Shown in pieces: positions 46,691 through 59,366 of a stretch of 64,000 bases of DNA. The notes under the pieces are model-generated. The model was given only the letters and a program-made list of their open reading frames with translations. It did not search any database and was not told where the DNA came from. This DNA comes from Marsupella aquatica (lineage: Eukaryota > Marchantiophyta): contig OZ316894.1 of the NCBI GenBank assembly GCA_973895155.1, positions 16,988,001 through 17,052,000 of the forward strand, read 5' to 3'. A program made the translations under genes and the position numbers. Positions within the stretch are counted from its first letter, which is position 1. Every line of letters begins with the position of its first letter.

Positions 46691-46984
46691 CTTCAAGGGA
46701 TGTAATCCCTTACAAGAGTAAGTCCAGGCAAGGGGTTAAAATCATGGGTTTACAAGCATAGTCCCCAAGTGTAACCTTGCTCTAGTTTTGACCTTAAACT
46801 TGAGCTTGAAATTGGATAGCCTTGAGGGGAGCCAAATTCTTATAATCCTTAGGCCAGGGTGGCAAGGGGCAATGGTTGATAACCATCCATAGAAATACAA
46901 AAAAAAACTACAAGAGATGATTATGGATATCCATCCCAAATCAGTTTACAATCCTGTAAATGGTTAACCTACTCGTCCCAGCAC

Positions 46985-47230
46985 AAGTAAAAATCATATT
47001 TTCTAGTCTCATATTCTATGTTGGACTGGTCAAGCTCCGATCTGGTGGAACCCGCCACTCCGCCAAGGATAGATTGGCCATCTCAACTTGGGTTGCATTC
47101 CACCAAAATGACTACCCACAGTACCCAGAAAAAGTAAAAATCATCTTCTTCTACCCCATAATCTATGTTGGACTGGTCAAGCTCCAGTCTGGTAGGATTC
47201 GCCACTCAGACCATGGCTAGGTTGGACATT
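46985..47230. repeat. ~150-180 bp tandem duplication
   Basis: 'aagtaaaaatcat', 'tctatgttggactggtcaag', 'ctcc', 'gtctggt', 'cgccactc' and 'aggttgg' occur in order from 46986 and again from 47140. Confidence 0.8.
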
Positions 47231-48430
47231 AAAACGTGGGGTAATATTAAGCCCCATATCCTTTCCAATATTCTTTTACTATGGTGTCCCCAAGCTGGTC
47301 AAAATTATCAAGTAGCCCCAAAGCTAATTTGGTTATTAGATTCTCCCCTTCCCCGTCTCTTTCTTGTGTAGGTTGGTTAAACTCGACTAACCCGGATGGC
47401 ATACAATTAGTTTGCAGACACATAGAGGCTCTTGACTTGCTTGGAGAAATTATGAGGCTCACAATAGGGGTATTGCGTGTCTGGGGATTTTCTTGGACCA
47501 GTTGTATTTGGGGTCATGTGGAGGCTTATAATTTGTCCAAGAAAATCCCAAACCTAGTATGTATCAATCATCTCAGGTTACTCTAGTCTGGTTAAGCCAA
47601 CCCACATATAACATGTGGGGGGCAACTTGATAATGAAATTAGTTTGGGGATAGATTAGTCATTTTGACTGGTTTGGGGGATAGGCAAGTAACAAATGGAT
47701 CCTTCAAATTGTTCAAAAGGTCCTCAGTCTACCCCTTCCTCTTCAGCTCTTGGAATCCACTTCAAAGGTATTTGTAATGCTTGTGTTCCCTTTGCCCTCA
47801 TCCACTTGAGGGCACAAAAGCAGAGCGGAAGGTCTGGCCTCTCATTGACTCCCCCCCCCCAATTGATAATTTGAGGGTTACCTTGAAGTTAAGAACAGGT
47901 TGGGGTTCTCCCTAGGTTCAACAATATGAAATGGTATAAAATATTGATCTTGTTTGAGGGCTGATGGAACATTGCACCAAATTCACCTACAAAAATATTG
48001 TATAGTTCTGTTTGCCTACCCTAATTTTGCAGATCAATTAACACCACAAATAAATGATGTATGAAATAAGACAAAGACTAGACCATAAGTCCTGCCTTAT
48101 GAGAAGTGTCAATGCTACCTCCTTCCATTATTAAATTATGTAATTGGGTTCCATAACTAGACTTAGAGAATTGACCACAAATCCATAACTTTCAGCCACT
48201 ATCCAGCTTTGAGACTACCTGTTCAAGATTTGGGATGAGGTTTTTTTTGTTCTAGACTGTCCCTCTATTTTGTTTTTAAGTTTGAGTTTTCTCTGTAGCA
48301 GCTCGCATAATAGTCAAGTATTATCTATCACATAAATTGCAAAGGCATTTTTTGATAAGGACTTGTCACTTTAAGGTGCATAACCATTTTGGGGAAGTGA
48401 TTTTTAGGAATGCAACCTCTATTTACAACC
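47231..48430. other. non-coding region, nothing recognised
   Basis: No ORF above about 100 codons, no domain and no clear repeat beyond short homopolymers (ccccccccc at 47851). Confidence 0.45.
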
Positions 48431-48439
48431 GAAAGATGA

Positions 48440-48720
48440 GCTTGGGGGATTGACTTCCAAAAATTGTAGGAACTATGTGTAATCTAAAAATAGTATTTTT
48501 GATGAAGATTAACTAAATTTTTAAAAAGTTGTAGGCAATAAAGGATATATTTACACTCCAATTTATAGAATATTCTCTAATATCTACCTTTCATAAGGTA
48601 AGATAGATAATGAATATTAAAAAAAGAAAATTTCTTTATAAAATATGAGTATTTGTACTATGCAAGAATTGCATTTGATACCCCAAAATATGCATGAAGA
48701 TAATCCCCCAACAGGAGAAG
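48440..48720. repeat. dispersed ~300-bp AT-rich repeat, copy 3 of 4
   Basis: 'attgtaggaactatgtgtaa', 'gattaactaaatttttaaaaag', 'gaatattctctaatatctac', 'gaatattaaaaa', 'gcaagaattgcatttgatac' and 'cccaaaatatgca' follow the same order as the other copies. Confidence 0.8.
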
Positions 48721-48841
48721 TAGTACATTGGGCTTGTTTTTCCAATTCCAAGAAAATTTTGCGTATGAGTATGAGAAACATTTGAGAACCTCCAACATTA
48801 ATTTTGGAACTTGGAGACCCATCTTCATAAACATTCATCTT

Positions 48842-49198
48842 TGTTAGGATTTACTCTTAGGTCTAGAGTTACGACTGTACCGTAGTTAAGGCTAACCTTA
48901 GTCGCAGACTTGGTTAGGTTAGTCATGTTGTGCACACTCTATACCCAAGCTGTGTTTTCTTGGAGAGTGGGAACTAAGGCTCATTGTTACGGAGCTAGTT
49001 GAAAGATAGGGAGAGCTTGCGCTATGGATGCTTAGTATGGCCGGTCGACTGAGAGTGCAGTCGGGAGTGCAGTAAAGCTCTTGTGTGTTCCCATGGACGT
49101 AACCTCATGTGGAGGTGAACCATATATCTCTCTGTGTCAACTCTTGTGCGTTGGATGTTTCATGGGCTTACCGTTATAATTCTTGTCTATGCTCAACA
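48842..49198 (+). repeat. 5' LTR of the outer copia element
   Basis: 357 bp, starts tgttaggatttactcttagg and ends tatgctcaaca. Compared with the 3' LTR it has several substitutions and a few extra short segments (for example around the cgcagac near 48903). Confidence 0.95.
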
Positions 49199-49200
49199 AT

Positions 49201-49212
49201 TGGTATTAGAGC
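49201..49212 (+). promoter_or_regulatory. primer-binding site of the outer copia element
   Basis: TGGTATTAGAGC, two bases after the LTR end; differs from the usual initiator-Met site TGGTATCAGAGC at one position. Confidence 0.85.
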
Positions 49213-50426
49213 ATGCTTGGGAGGTGACGAAGATTTTTTGTGACGGTTTTCCAGTGTTCATTGTCGGTGTAACATTCAAAGTTTTGTCACATGAACTCAA
49301 ATGCGTGTGGTTGAGCAAATAGATTAGTGAGAGGGCTTTCTATCGTTGTATAGAACTCACTGGTTGGTATCCGTGGTGCGGAGGAATCAAAGTTTGCGTC
49401 AATCTGGAGTTATTTGTGTTCGACAATTTTTTGGGGGGAGAGACGAAATTTTGTGTTTGCAACGGTGTGAGTTGTGCGGTGCGGGAGGTGTCACATGTTA
49501 TAGCTCAAGTTGTAGGTTGAAGCGAGCTGGTCATTTTGGTAGTTGAGTTATTATCGAGTGTTTACTGAGTGCGTCATGACGAGTGAAAAATGAGTTCAGG
49601 TTTTTTCACAAGCTATGGAGCTTGTTCCCATCTGAATTGGGTTTCTTGTCGTCACGTCCAACTTGAAGCAGCAAATGCAAAGTGCTAGGGCTAGGGCTCA
49701 ACAGAGAGATTGTGGCAAAGCGGTCGTTATGAGTCCGGGATTGGCACTTGACGCGGAGTGAGTGTGACATGAAGGAAAGTTTTTACTCTGTTGGAGCTAC
49801 AGATTGTGCCGGTGTAATTTGGCAACTTTTCCCCATCGATGGTAGTCTTTTTTCTCTCGTGTAATTGCGAGCGGCAAGGTGTGTAACCAACATTTTTTCC
49901 TTTAAAATGTCATTTTTTGGGTTACTTTAGGGCAAATTTTTTTGTGTGTACCCTGCCTTTCACCCTTCGTACCCCGTGCCCTCATACTCGCGACCACCAT
50001 CCACCCGGCCCCAATACAAAGGATTTTTCTTGAGGGACCTTAAAACCCCTTTAGGGACCGGTTTATTTTTTCCTCCTCTCTCCTTATTGGTTGTGCCTTG
50101 TGTCGGGACCTGTCGCCCTTCGATTTAACTGCTTGGACAGGGGGAACAACCCCTTGTGAGACTTGTCAGACTATGCGGGAATATTTCCCAAAAACATAAA
50201 GTTGTTTTTTGTCCGTCTGACAAACATTCCGCGCGCCAAGGGATAACTTTTTCAGTTCTTTTTTGGCAAGATCGTAGCCATTAAAGTTGGCAATGCGGCG
50301 CACCAATCGAATTGTGATTCTGATGACCGGTTGTACTTGACATTTTGGTTATTCCCTGAGATGGTCAAAACGGGGGAGTTTCCCAAGGTTTTACCCACCC
50401 CAACCAAAATTTGAATAACTTTTCCA
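49213..50426. other. unrecognised internal part of the copia element
   Basis: Where gag would be expected; no gag zinc knuckle or protease motif is seen and stops are frequent. Confidence 0.5.
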
Positions 50427-50608
50427 TGTTATGAGGTAACTAGTCCTAGACCAGACTAGGAGGTTACCTTTACCATGGTTACCTCAAGACACTATATATA
50501 CACCCGGTTGATCCCCAACCGAGTGATTCATTCATTCATTCATACATTCATTAATCCATTCATTCAATCTCTCTCTCTCCAACTATGTATGAATCCTATA
50601 TCACAACA
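50427..50608 (+). repeat. 5' LTR of the nested element
   Basis: Contains a ctatatata TATA-like motif (about 50492) and an (attc)n run; ends atatcacaaca. Confidence 0.95.
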
Positions 50609-53600
50609 CGTTATCAGCACGTAGATTCTACCGTTATGAGAGAGACAATTCTCCCCTTTACCTATGTGAAATTGAATGCAGAATTTTTCACACCATGGCT
50701 TGATCAAATGTCTCACCCCTTTAAAAAATCATATGATTTGCTTACCATGCAATTCTACAAAGGAATTGAACCTCATTGGTGAAGATGTTCTATGGACGGA
50801 TGAACTCGAAGATAAAATCCGATGAGAGGAGAAAGGTGCAAGAAAGATACAAGCATAGGGAATTAAAAACAGGGATTTCAGAATCTTGAGAATAGAAGTG
50901 AGAGTTTTTTTTGTTAACCAAGATTTTGTGTGCACTTTCTCGAGAACCAAGCAAGGAGTTTCTTTCTCAATAGAAATTAATAGAAGCCGCATCCCCTTCG
51001 CACTTTTCAATAGAGCGCTTACAGTCCTAGAAATAAGTCCTAGCCTTGAGAGGGTAGAGGAGACGAGCTTATGATCGTAATGAAATTAACATGATTGAAC
51101 GACTCCAGGAGACAGAGCCAGAGAGCAATCCAATTTCATGGCAGACTGAATAAGAAGAGAAAAGCCACACTGAGAACGAGATCAAACAAAAGTAGAGCTC
51201 CATAGCCAAATCGATTGTAAGCAAAGGATCAAAGAGTGGCCATAACTTTGTAGGACGCATAGCCACTGTCGCCAAAGACCAAAGGGAACAAAGTTCTGAA
51301 GAAGGCCAAAGACCAAAGTTGCAGCCCACCATAGCCGAATCTGAGAAAAATTGCAACGAGATCCGATTCGACTGAACCGTTCCACCGGAGAGGCACCAAA
51401 GGAGCATAAGTTACCACGATGATACTCTCATTGGAGTAGAACTGAAACGCAAGGAGCAATTGTCAACAGAAGCCTAGAGTTGATGAATATCAACCCCCTG
51501 GTTCCCTTGAAGAAAACACAAAGGAAAGTGAAAACTCCTTAACTGCAACTCATACAAAGAAATATAAATTTACAAAAACACTGTGCACTTAAACAAAAAC
51601 AAAGGATTTCATTCCTGCAAAGGGAATTTACACTTAAACATCTGAAAGTGCCACCACAATATGAATGCAAAACAAGACAAGGAAATCTTTCCTTTATAAT
51701 CTAAGCTCAAAACTATCCAAAGATAAGGCTCAGATCAAAATCAAGTTACTTATTCAAACTAAGTGACAAAAGGCATAAAGCACCTCTAAATGCAATGAAC
51801 ATAATGCTAGTAGGTCCAGTTCACCCTTGAACTCCATTCATAAGAGCAAGACAAAAGTGCACATTCATATTCTAAACTTCCAACAAGCGCACTCATTTTC
51901 ACTCAACCATAAACCAAACTTAATAGTGAATACAATATATTCCAAGCGCACAAATGACCACAAAGAATCTGGCCTAAGAATCTCCCAAATACACCACATG
52001 CACTTCATTTTGAGAACATAAACAAAATTAAAAGAATCCCTTGATTCCTGAAGCCTCGAGCATGCCTCAAATGTGCTATTTTTCTTGTTAACTCTAATGA
52101 AGAATGAACAAGGCATAAATCTAGGACGACTAAACATTCATAGCCCGACCCGAGGCTAGTCAAGAAACCCCAATTTCCAGCATCCAAGCTAATAATGCCT
52201 TCTTCAACTCCCACTTCAACTGAAGAGACCCATGCCCAGATTTCCATCAGAATGTTTATCTATACAACTGTTACTAGGCCATTCCTATAGAGAACCAAGC
52301 GACCTTGTATAGGTCATATATTCACATTAGCAACTTTGCATCTATCACACGTCCAAAATGACTTACAAGAAAGTTATCATTACATCTTTGCACATAGACT
52401 TGGGTTTGACGTTTACCCTTATTAAACATGTTTACACCCATTACTACCATTAGGGGGAGAATGTACCTACTTCATACATGCCAATATCCCATTGAATCAC
52501 TACACCTTCCGGTGTACTACCTCACGGACACTATCCATTGTGGATTACAAAGTCCTGACAACATACATGGACTTTACACACAGTGATTAAGACCCAAAAC
52601 CAGAATCTTATACTTTGATTAAAGTTTTATACACTTTTAGCATGCATGCCTTTACAACTTGTACAGAAGTAAGAACACAAACCTCATCCCTTTGGACCTA
52701 GGATCATGTTCACCAGACAAAATGAAAACACTTACTCTAAGACACTGGACTAGGATAAGGGAATTAGAAAATTAACAATGTTAAAGGTATGGTACAGATG
52801 TTTGGATTATGGGCAAAGCCCCTAACCTCATCTAGTCAAGACCCAATGCGGTGTTAATATGGGCCTTTTATCTTGACTTTGGGCATTTCTAAATATGGTA
52901 CTTACACCATACCAAACTAGGACTTTTCTATCATTTTTATAATAATACATGATTAGCATCCGTTGATGCAACATGTCTACTCCACACTTTGGAAAACTCC
53001 CATTTAGCAATTGGGCTAATTAGCACCTTCGGTATCAATCCAGTGATCTGAAACATATAGGATAATGCCATTGCATCCCCACACAACCCACATTAATTAT
53101 CTTAATACCCCCTGGTATTAGATAGCATAAGCCATACTAAAACATGACATGGTTCCTCCAGCTACTAACCAAACTACTAATTATTTGGAACTTAGATTGT
53201 TTATTTGATGCAAGGCCATACAGGTGACCCAAATTTCAAATGCGGAGAACTAGAAAAAGTTTTTCATGAAGGCATTGACCCCTCCTGTCCACAAACACCA
53301 CTGCCATGCAATTGAACTCCGAAGCTTACACCGCTTGATTACTACTGATTGACACATGATTGACACACACCACCACCGTGGTTCAACTCTCACATCTCAC
53401 CAAGAGGACCAACCGGCTGTACTCTTTTTCCTTTAGGGTCATATATTTTATTTTTTCTCTACTACCTTGGTAGAGTTGTTTTTACCTCAATCTAGCACCG
53501 CTAAAGGTTTTAACGAGGCAGTCCACCTCTTTGGTCAATCAAACATATATGTCTATAAGCATGCAAACACTTTTTACTATCACTGAAACTCATCTCGTGC

Positions 53601-53692
53601 AAGTCTATAAGCATGGTGATAGATTTTTCTTACCTAGTTCTAGGAGTAGTCTAGATTGTCTCCATAACTCCCATTATGTAGCCAAGGGGGAG

Positions 53693-53872
53693 TGTTATGA
53701 GGTAACTAGTCCTAGACCAGACTAGGAGGTTACCTTTACCATGGTTACCTCAAGACACTATATATACATCCGATTGATCCCCAACCGAGTGATTCATTCA
53801 TTCATACATTCATTAATCCATTCATTCAATCTCTCTCCCTCTCCAACTATGTATGAATCCTATATCATAACA
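53693..53872 (+). repeat. 3' LTR of the nested element
   Basis: Same sequence as the 5' LTR apart from a handful of substitutions and one fewer attc unit; ends atatcataaca. Confidence 0.95.
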
Positions 53873-53877
53873 TTCCA

Positions 53878-55090
53878 TTGAATTTTGATTTTGATTTTGG
53901 TTTTTAGTGTTGGACTCCTAGTTTTGTGGGCTACGCAGCGGTGTTTAATTTTGAGTTTTTTGAGAAGTTGTGAAAAACGACATTTTTTCGTGATTTTCTC
54001 AAATGAGTGATTCGGAGGAGATTTTTGAAGAAGTGAAACTTGAAGCACAAGGATTGCTGCGTTGGTTTGAGGTGGAGAGAGATATCCAAGAGGAAGAGCA
54101 CGTGACACCGATACCATCTAGACTTGGGGAGATCTAGATCCTGAAGGGTTACTTACCAAGACGCTTGGTTGTTTGTGTAGACAGTGAGGACCGTTGATTA
54201 GCGGTCGTGTTGGAGAGCAAGTGTGACTTTGTATGGGAGGGGCCGTTGGTGGTACAAGGGGCACAAGGTTGCTTGCTCAAGGTATTCCGTGGAGGCGTTT
54301 GGGCACCAGGGACACTTAGGCGTGGGTGGTGGGATTGGTGAGGGCACTGGGTGGCAAGGTCCACCACTCTATCATGGCTTGGTAGTTTTTGGAAGTGATG
54401 CATATGCTCTCACACCAAAGCAGAATAGGACCAAGTTGGATCCCCTAGGCCCCCAGCCTTTGTAAACTAAAGAGGTATACATGCGTACACCCCCCTCCCT
54501 AGTACCCCTTATTATTTTTGGAAGCCTATAAAAATTTCCCTTGTTATTCTTAAAAACTTAATTTTGGAGAATAAATCTGCCCCTTTGAGATATTATAATT
54601 TCACATTTTACACAATTTATGAAAGCCTTGAAAAGTTATAAATTCATCATGTGCAACCGGTTCTAAAACTGACGGGAGTGTTTTGGAAGGGTTTTGGGTA
54701 CATACATTTTTGTGTTCGTGACCCTTTAACCCCAAACTTCAACTTTGGGGCATTTTTGAACCACAGGGCAAGGTAGTCAGGGTTCAAAAGCTCCAAAGTT
54801 CTAAACTACTCTGAATCATAGATGTTGCAAGCATAATTATATGTCATATACACATGTTCCAATAAAAGGTGGCCACAAGGACCAATCCTATTGTGACGCG
54901 TGTCACATCCATATTACATCACCTCTTGAAGCATATTAACTTGGGCGACATTTATATAAGCCTATATTAGTTAGAAAGGGTTCTTTGAATAAAACCATCC
55001 CTTGATATTTCTAAGCCAGTTATAAAAATTAATCTCAAATCAGATTTTTTGCACCCTTCATCCGTTCGCACGTCCAGCCCATTATTAATA
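53878..55090. other. internal part of the outer copia element, unrecognised
   Basis: Continues the sequence interrupted by the nested element. No intact frame; no gag, protease or integrase core motif could be read. Confidence 0.5.
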
Positions 55091-55099
55091 ATGTTGGGG

Positions 55100-57200
55100 G
55101 CCCAGGGGTTGGATCCTACCTCCAAAATATGTGTTTTGCTTGGGTATCAGAGTGGTGTGAAGGTCTATAGGCTATGAGATCCTATTGCCTATAAGTTCAT
55201 TGTCAGTAGGATGTTTCCTTCAATAAATCCAGATTATTGAAGGAGGGAGAGAATACTCATATCTCCCATACTGACAAAGGAAAATCTCTTATCTTGGATC
55301 TTGTTGAGGGGAGATTGGTCATGAGGTGCATGACCAGAGAGAAGGAGTTGCTCAAATTATGGAGTTGGTTCCTGTGCTAGAGGAACCAGCGGAGTTTGTT
55401 GATGCTGGTGAGCAACAAGTGGATGCTGCTGACCTTCAGATTGTACCAACACAAGCAGATCAACCAAAGTCATCGGCTAGAAGAACATTGGTTGCACTGT
55501 ACGTACTTCACCAAGGTATGGACAGTGGTTTGATTCATCTCAATTGCAAGAGGAGGATTTTGTTACTGATGATGAGGGTGGTGCATTGATTTTGGAAGAA
55601 AGGGAACCTTCTTCATTTCATGAGGCAAGTGCTTCTAAGGAGAAGCAAGAGTGGACTGTAGCAATACAAACGGAGATGTAGTCACTGAAGGACAACAAAA
55701 CTTGGGAGCTTGTCAAGTTGCCTAAGGGACAGCAAGTGATGGATAGCAAGTGGATATACAAGTTGAAGGATCCGTCCACGGGAGGTGGATCAAAGGTCCA
55801 CAAGGCTAGGTTAGTAGCCAAGGGATTCACACAAGAAAAATGTGTGGATTACAATGAGGTCTTCTCATCAGTTGCTAAGTACTCTACAATACGCTATTGT
55901 GTGTGCTCGTTGTTATGTTTGGTTTGTTGCTAGAGCAAATAGATGTTGTCACAACCTTCCTCTATGGCACCTTGGAAGAGGTGATCTTCATGAGACAGCT
56001 GCTAGGTTTTGTGAAGAGAGGGCTAGAGGATTTGGTTTGTAGATTGTTGAGATCCTTGTACGGGTTGAAGCAGTCACCAAGATAGTGGAATAAGCGGTTT
56101 GATGATTGGATTCGTGCACAAGGCTTTCACAGGGGTGTGTTTGACCCTTGTGTGTATCTTAAACCGGTGAAGAATGTTATCTTTGGGTTTATTATTTTAG
56201 TACATTATGTGGATGACATGCTTATTGCGGCCAAGGATAGGTCTAAGATTGTTAAGTTCAAGGCATTGCTTAGTGCGGTATTTAGGATGAAGGACTTAGA
56301 GCCAGCTAAGAGGATTTTGGGTATGAAGATCACTAGGGACTTGGAGGCTGGTAAGCTATGGTTGACGTAGAGCAGTTATGCGATGAAGGTAAGTGCAAGG
56401 TTCAAAATGAGGGATAGCAAACCAGTAAGTACCCCATTGGCTCCACACTTCAAGTTGTCATCAACTATAAATTGTCCTACGGATGAGACAGAGAAAGGAT
56501 TGATGTCAAAGGTTCTTTATGACAAGGCAGTGGAGAGTCTCATGTATTTGATGACTTGCACTAGACCTGATCTTGCCATGGCTATGGGCAAGGTGAGCAG
56601 GTACATGTTGAATCTAGGGAAGGTACACTGGGAAGTAGTGAAGTGGATTATTTGGTATTTGAAGGGTACCGTGGATCATGGTCTATTGTTTGATGCACAT
56701 GTTGATAATGCTAGATCATTGATGGGCTATGTAGATGCTGACTATGCACAGGATCTGCATAGGAGGAGGTCAACAACAGGTTATGTGTTCACACTTGGTG
56801 GTGGATGCATAAGTTGGAGGTCTACTTTGCATAAGTGTATTGCTCAGTCTACTACAGAAGCGGAGTATGTTGCAACAATGGAAGCAACAAAGGAAGCGAT
56901 TGGTTGGATAGACTAATCACTGAGATGAGATTGCCACAGGGGAATATGAAGCTCCATTGTGATAGTCAGAGTGCGGTCCACCTTGCTGTGAACCAGGTGA
57001 TGGACAATAGAGTAAAGCACATCGACGTCAGATACCATTTTATCAAGCAAGCTATGTCTGATAATATGTTTGAGCTAGTCAAGATTGACCGTAAACTCAA
57101 CCCAACTGACGCTTTTACCAAAGTGATTCTTTTGGAGAGTTTTTCTAGACATCGTGATGTGTTACAGGTTTGCAATTGCCTCACAAGTAGGGTTACTTAA
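55100..57200 (+). pseudogene. copia pol remnant: integrase C-terminus, reverse transcriptase, RNase H
   Basis: At about 55140-55190 the integrase C-terminal YQSGVKVYRL motif is readable. Reverse transcriptase follows in fragments: QVMDSKWIYKLK and ARLVAKGFTQ (about 55735-55830), RSLYGLKQSPR (about 56050), and the catalytic box HYVDDML (about 56200). RNase H follows in the frame 56383-56916 (STTGYVFTLGGGCISWRS, STTEAEYVA), ending near 57200 with the DVRYHFI motif. Frame changes near 55900 and 56840 and stops at 56084 and 56368 break the frame, so it cannot encode a full polyprotein. Confidence 0.92.
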
Positions 57201-57370
57201 CATTTGTGTAGATACTGAGATACGCTCTTGCTCATTCCTTGTATAGGTTACGACTTAGTTCTGGTCTACTCTCGTATAAAGAGGGAAAAAATGATTTGGT
57301 TTTTCTTTCCAGAACTTCCCGTTGAGCAATCATATTGGTAGCAGTCTTTACCCTCCCCTAGACCAATGTC

Positions 57371-57380
57371 AAGGGGGAGA
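57371..57380 (+). promoter_or_regulatory. polypurine tract of the outer copia element
   Basis: aagggggaga directly before the 3' LTR; the usual site for plus-strand priming. Confidence 0.85.
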
Positions 57381-57381
57381 T

Positions 57382-57721
57382 TGTTAGGATTTACTCTTAG
57401 GTCTAGAATTATGACTGTACCGTAGTTAAGGCTAACCTTAGTACTTGGTTAGGTTAGTTATGCTATGTACACTCTATACCCAAGCGGTGTTTTCTTGGAG
57501 AGTGAGAACTCAAGCTCATTGTTACCGAGCTAGTTGAGAGATAGGCAGAGTTTGCGTTGTGGATGCTTGGTATAGCCGGTCGGCCTAGAGTGTAGTAAAG
57601 TTCTTGTGTGTTTCCATGGACATAGCCTCGTGTGGAGGTGAATCACGTATCTCTCTGTGTTGACTCTTGTGCGTTGGATATTTCATGGGCTTACCGTTGC
57701 GATTGTCGTCTATGCTCAACA
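57382..57721 (+). repeat. 3' LTR of the outer copia element
   Basis: 340 bp, same ends as the 5' LTR; followed by the ATCTT target duplication. Confidence 0.95.
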
Positions 57722-57949
57722 ATCTTGGGGGTCTCATTTCTGTGCAATAAAGTATATAGTCATTTGATTCATTTTTAGCAAAACTTCTTAGAGGGTATAG
57801 GTTTCTAAAAAGCAAAAAAGAAAGACATATTTTATCATATCATTGGCTTTGAGATAATACATGATTAGCAAATAAATAAATGCATGTGGTACATACCTAT
57901 ATATTCATTGAGTGAAACCCCCAAGAGATAGTCATCTTTGGCAATTTTA

Positions 57950-58066
57950 ACCATTTAAGAATGCAATCTAAAATAAATATTTGATGGAAATTAGCTAAAT
58001 CTTGGAAAGAGTATGCAATAAAAGAAGGTATTTTAAACTCAAATCCATAAAGTGTTCTTCAATATT
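57950..58066. repeat. dispersed ~300-bp AT-rich repeat, copy 4 (left part, split by the LINE)
   Basis: 'gcaatctaaaataaatattt', 'gaaattagctaaatcttg', 'gcaataaaagaaggta' and 'ttcttcaatatt' match the first half of the other copies; the second half resumes at 62128. Confidence 0.8.
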
Positions 58067-58326
58067 CCTTGGAATGGGAGAATTTTTAAAAATTTTGGTT
58101 CCCCCGCGAAAAGCCCCACGGGGAGGGCAAACAGACAGACCTAAAGGCCAGACCAAGCGACATAAAATAGAGCCAAACACAATGCACAGACACACAAAAC
58201 CAGCGCATAGCCCACAACCCACCGCCCACAAAACAGTGGGAAAGGGAAAAGCAATCACCAACACAAGCCCCAACCCAACATAAGAGGGCATCCAACAGAC
58301 AGAGCATCCGGAAGCCGCGTTCCCCC

Positions 58327-58971
58327 TCAAGCAAAAGAATTGACAACAATATTGCCACTGGCTAGCCAACCCCTACGCAGGTCATCCATCCATGCCTTGG
58401 CCCGAATCAGGCGGGTGCACTTCCTGCCCGGGGGGCAGCGCCGACTAACAGCAAAAGCGTTCTCCGCTGCCTCATTCAGAACAAGCCCCAAGTCAAACAC
58501 CCATCTCCCCCCCACCTGAAACATGTGGGTGTTCCTTCCCATCCAGAGTCGCCACAAAATTTGTTGCAAGAGAAAGATCCAAGCCACTTGAACAGGCTCC
58601 TTCCCGCAGGCCGCCTCTAAAAGAGCCATCAGCCCATGTCCCATTGGCAAGTCCAGAATCCGCAATGAATCCTGACAGAGGTGCCAGCAACGGACAACAT
58701 GTGTACAGTGGAAGAACAAGTGGGGGATCGTTTCGAGCCATCCTTTGCAAATCTTGCAATCTCCATTACTCACCTCCATTCTGAGCGCACGTGCCCCTGT
58801 GAAAAGGCCCCCTACAATGATCCTCCAAACAAAGGTCTTGCCTCTAATTGGAAGATCAGACCCCCAAAGCTTAGCCCAACACACATTCCAGCGCATCTCA
58901 GGCCAGGACAACGACCAGATCCTATTGAGGCAGTCATGGGATGCAGTCTGAGGCCTTAAGAACTCATACAC
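58327..58971 (-). pseudogene. LINE C-terminal zf-RVT domain
   Basis: Contains the zf-RVT signature: WAKLWGSDLPIRGKTFVWRI, then CKICKGWLETIPHLFFHC and CWHLC. This domain follows the reverse transcriptase in plant LINEs and presumably binds nucleic acid. It is separated from the RT frame by stops near 59000-59300. Confidence 0.9.
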
Positions 58972-59366
58972 TCTACAATTCTTGATTCTAAAGTCCTGTA
59001 GCGGCTCCGATCTGTCTGTCCAGCTTCACTGCTTGGCATACAAGTAGTATTCCGATCGGCAATTGTCTGCACGCCAAAGGCACTCCAAGAACGAACGCGC
59101 CATTGTTCAATGCTCATAAGAAAAGCCACGCATGTTGTGCCATCGTAGCGGGAGGTCCTTCCAATATCCATCCTCCGTCGACCATCCATCACCAATAGAC
59201 CTCAATCCCAGCCTGCCACAAATTGCAACAATCTCTGTGATGGCCTTATTCGGAAGGGAATTAAAGCCCACCATACACTGAGGGTATCCATGATGCTCCA
59301 CCGGGAAGGCGGCCCCGTCTGTCCAAGATCAAAGGATAAGTGGGCTCTCACTAGCTCCCAGCTTCT

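Larger units (their letters stand above)
50427..53872 (+). mobile_element. non-autonomous LTR retrotransposon nested in the copia element
   Basis: TG...CA LTRs of 182 bp (50427-50608) and 180 bp (53693-53872) are nearly identical; differences are a few substitutions and one 4-bp unit of an attc run. A perfect target duplication TTCCA flanks it (50422-50426 and 53873-53877). The 5' LTR is followed by cgttatcagcacg, a motif found next to the LTR in many plant copia elements, and the 3' LTR is preceded by a purine tract (aagggggag). A block at about 53420-53550 (gtactctttttcctttaggg and aaaggttttaacgaggcagt) matches the 3' region I associate with such elements. No gag or pol frame is recognised in the ~3.1 kb interior, so it probably depends on an autonomous relative. 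Confidence 0.92.
48842..57721 (+). mobile_element. Ty1/copia LTR retrotransposon, degenerate, with nested insertion
   Basis: Bounded by TG...CA LTRs (48842-49198 and 57382-57721) and by a perfect 5-bp target duplication ATCTT (48837-48841 and 57722-57726). A primer-binding site TGGTATTAGAGC follows the 5' LTR, close to the initiator-Met tRNA type, and a polypurine tract (aagggggaga) precedes the 3' LTR. Internal order fits copia: integrase remnant, then reverse transcriptase and RNase H before the 3' LTR. The gag, protease and most of the integrase are absent or unrecognisable. A second LTR element is inserted at 50427-53872. The LTRs differ at roughly one position in ten, so the insertion is old. 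Confidence 0.93.

Noticed and set aside
51069-51459. 112- and 76-codon minus-strand frames in the nested LTR element
   Set aside because: No gag, pol or other domain; overlapping frames in the same segment with Leu/Ser/Trp-rich composition.
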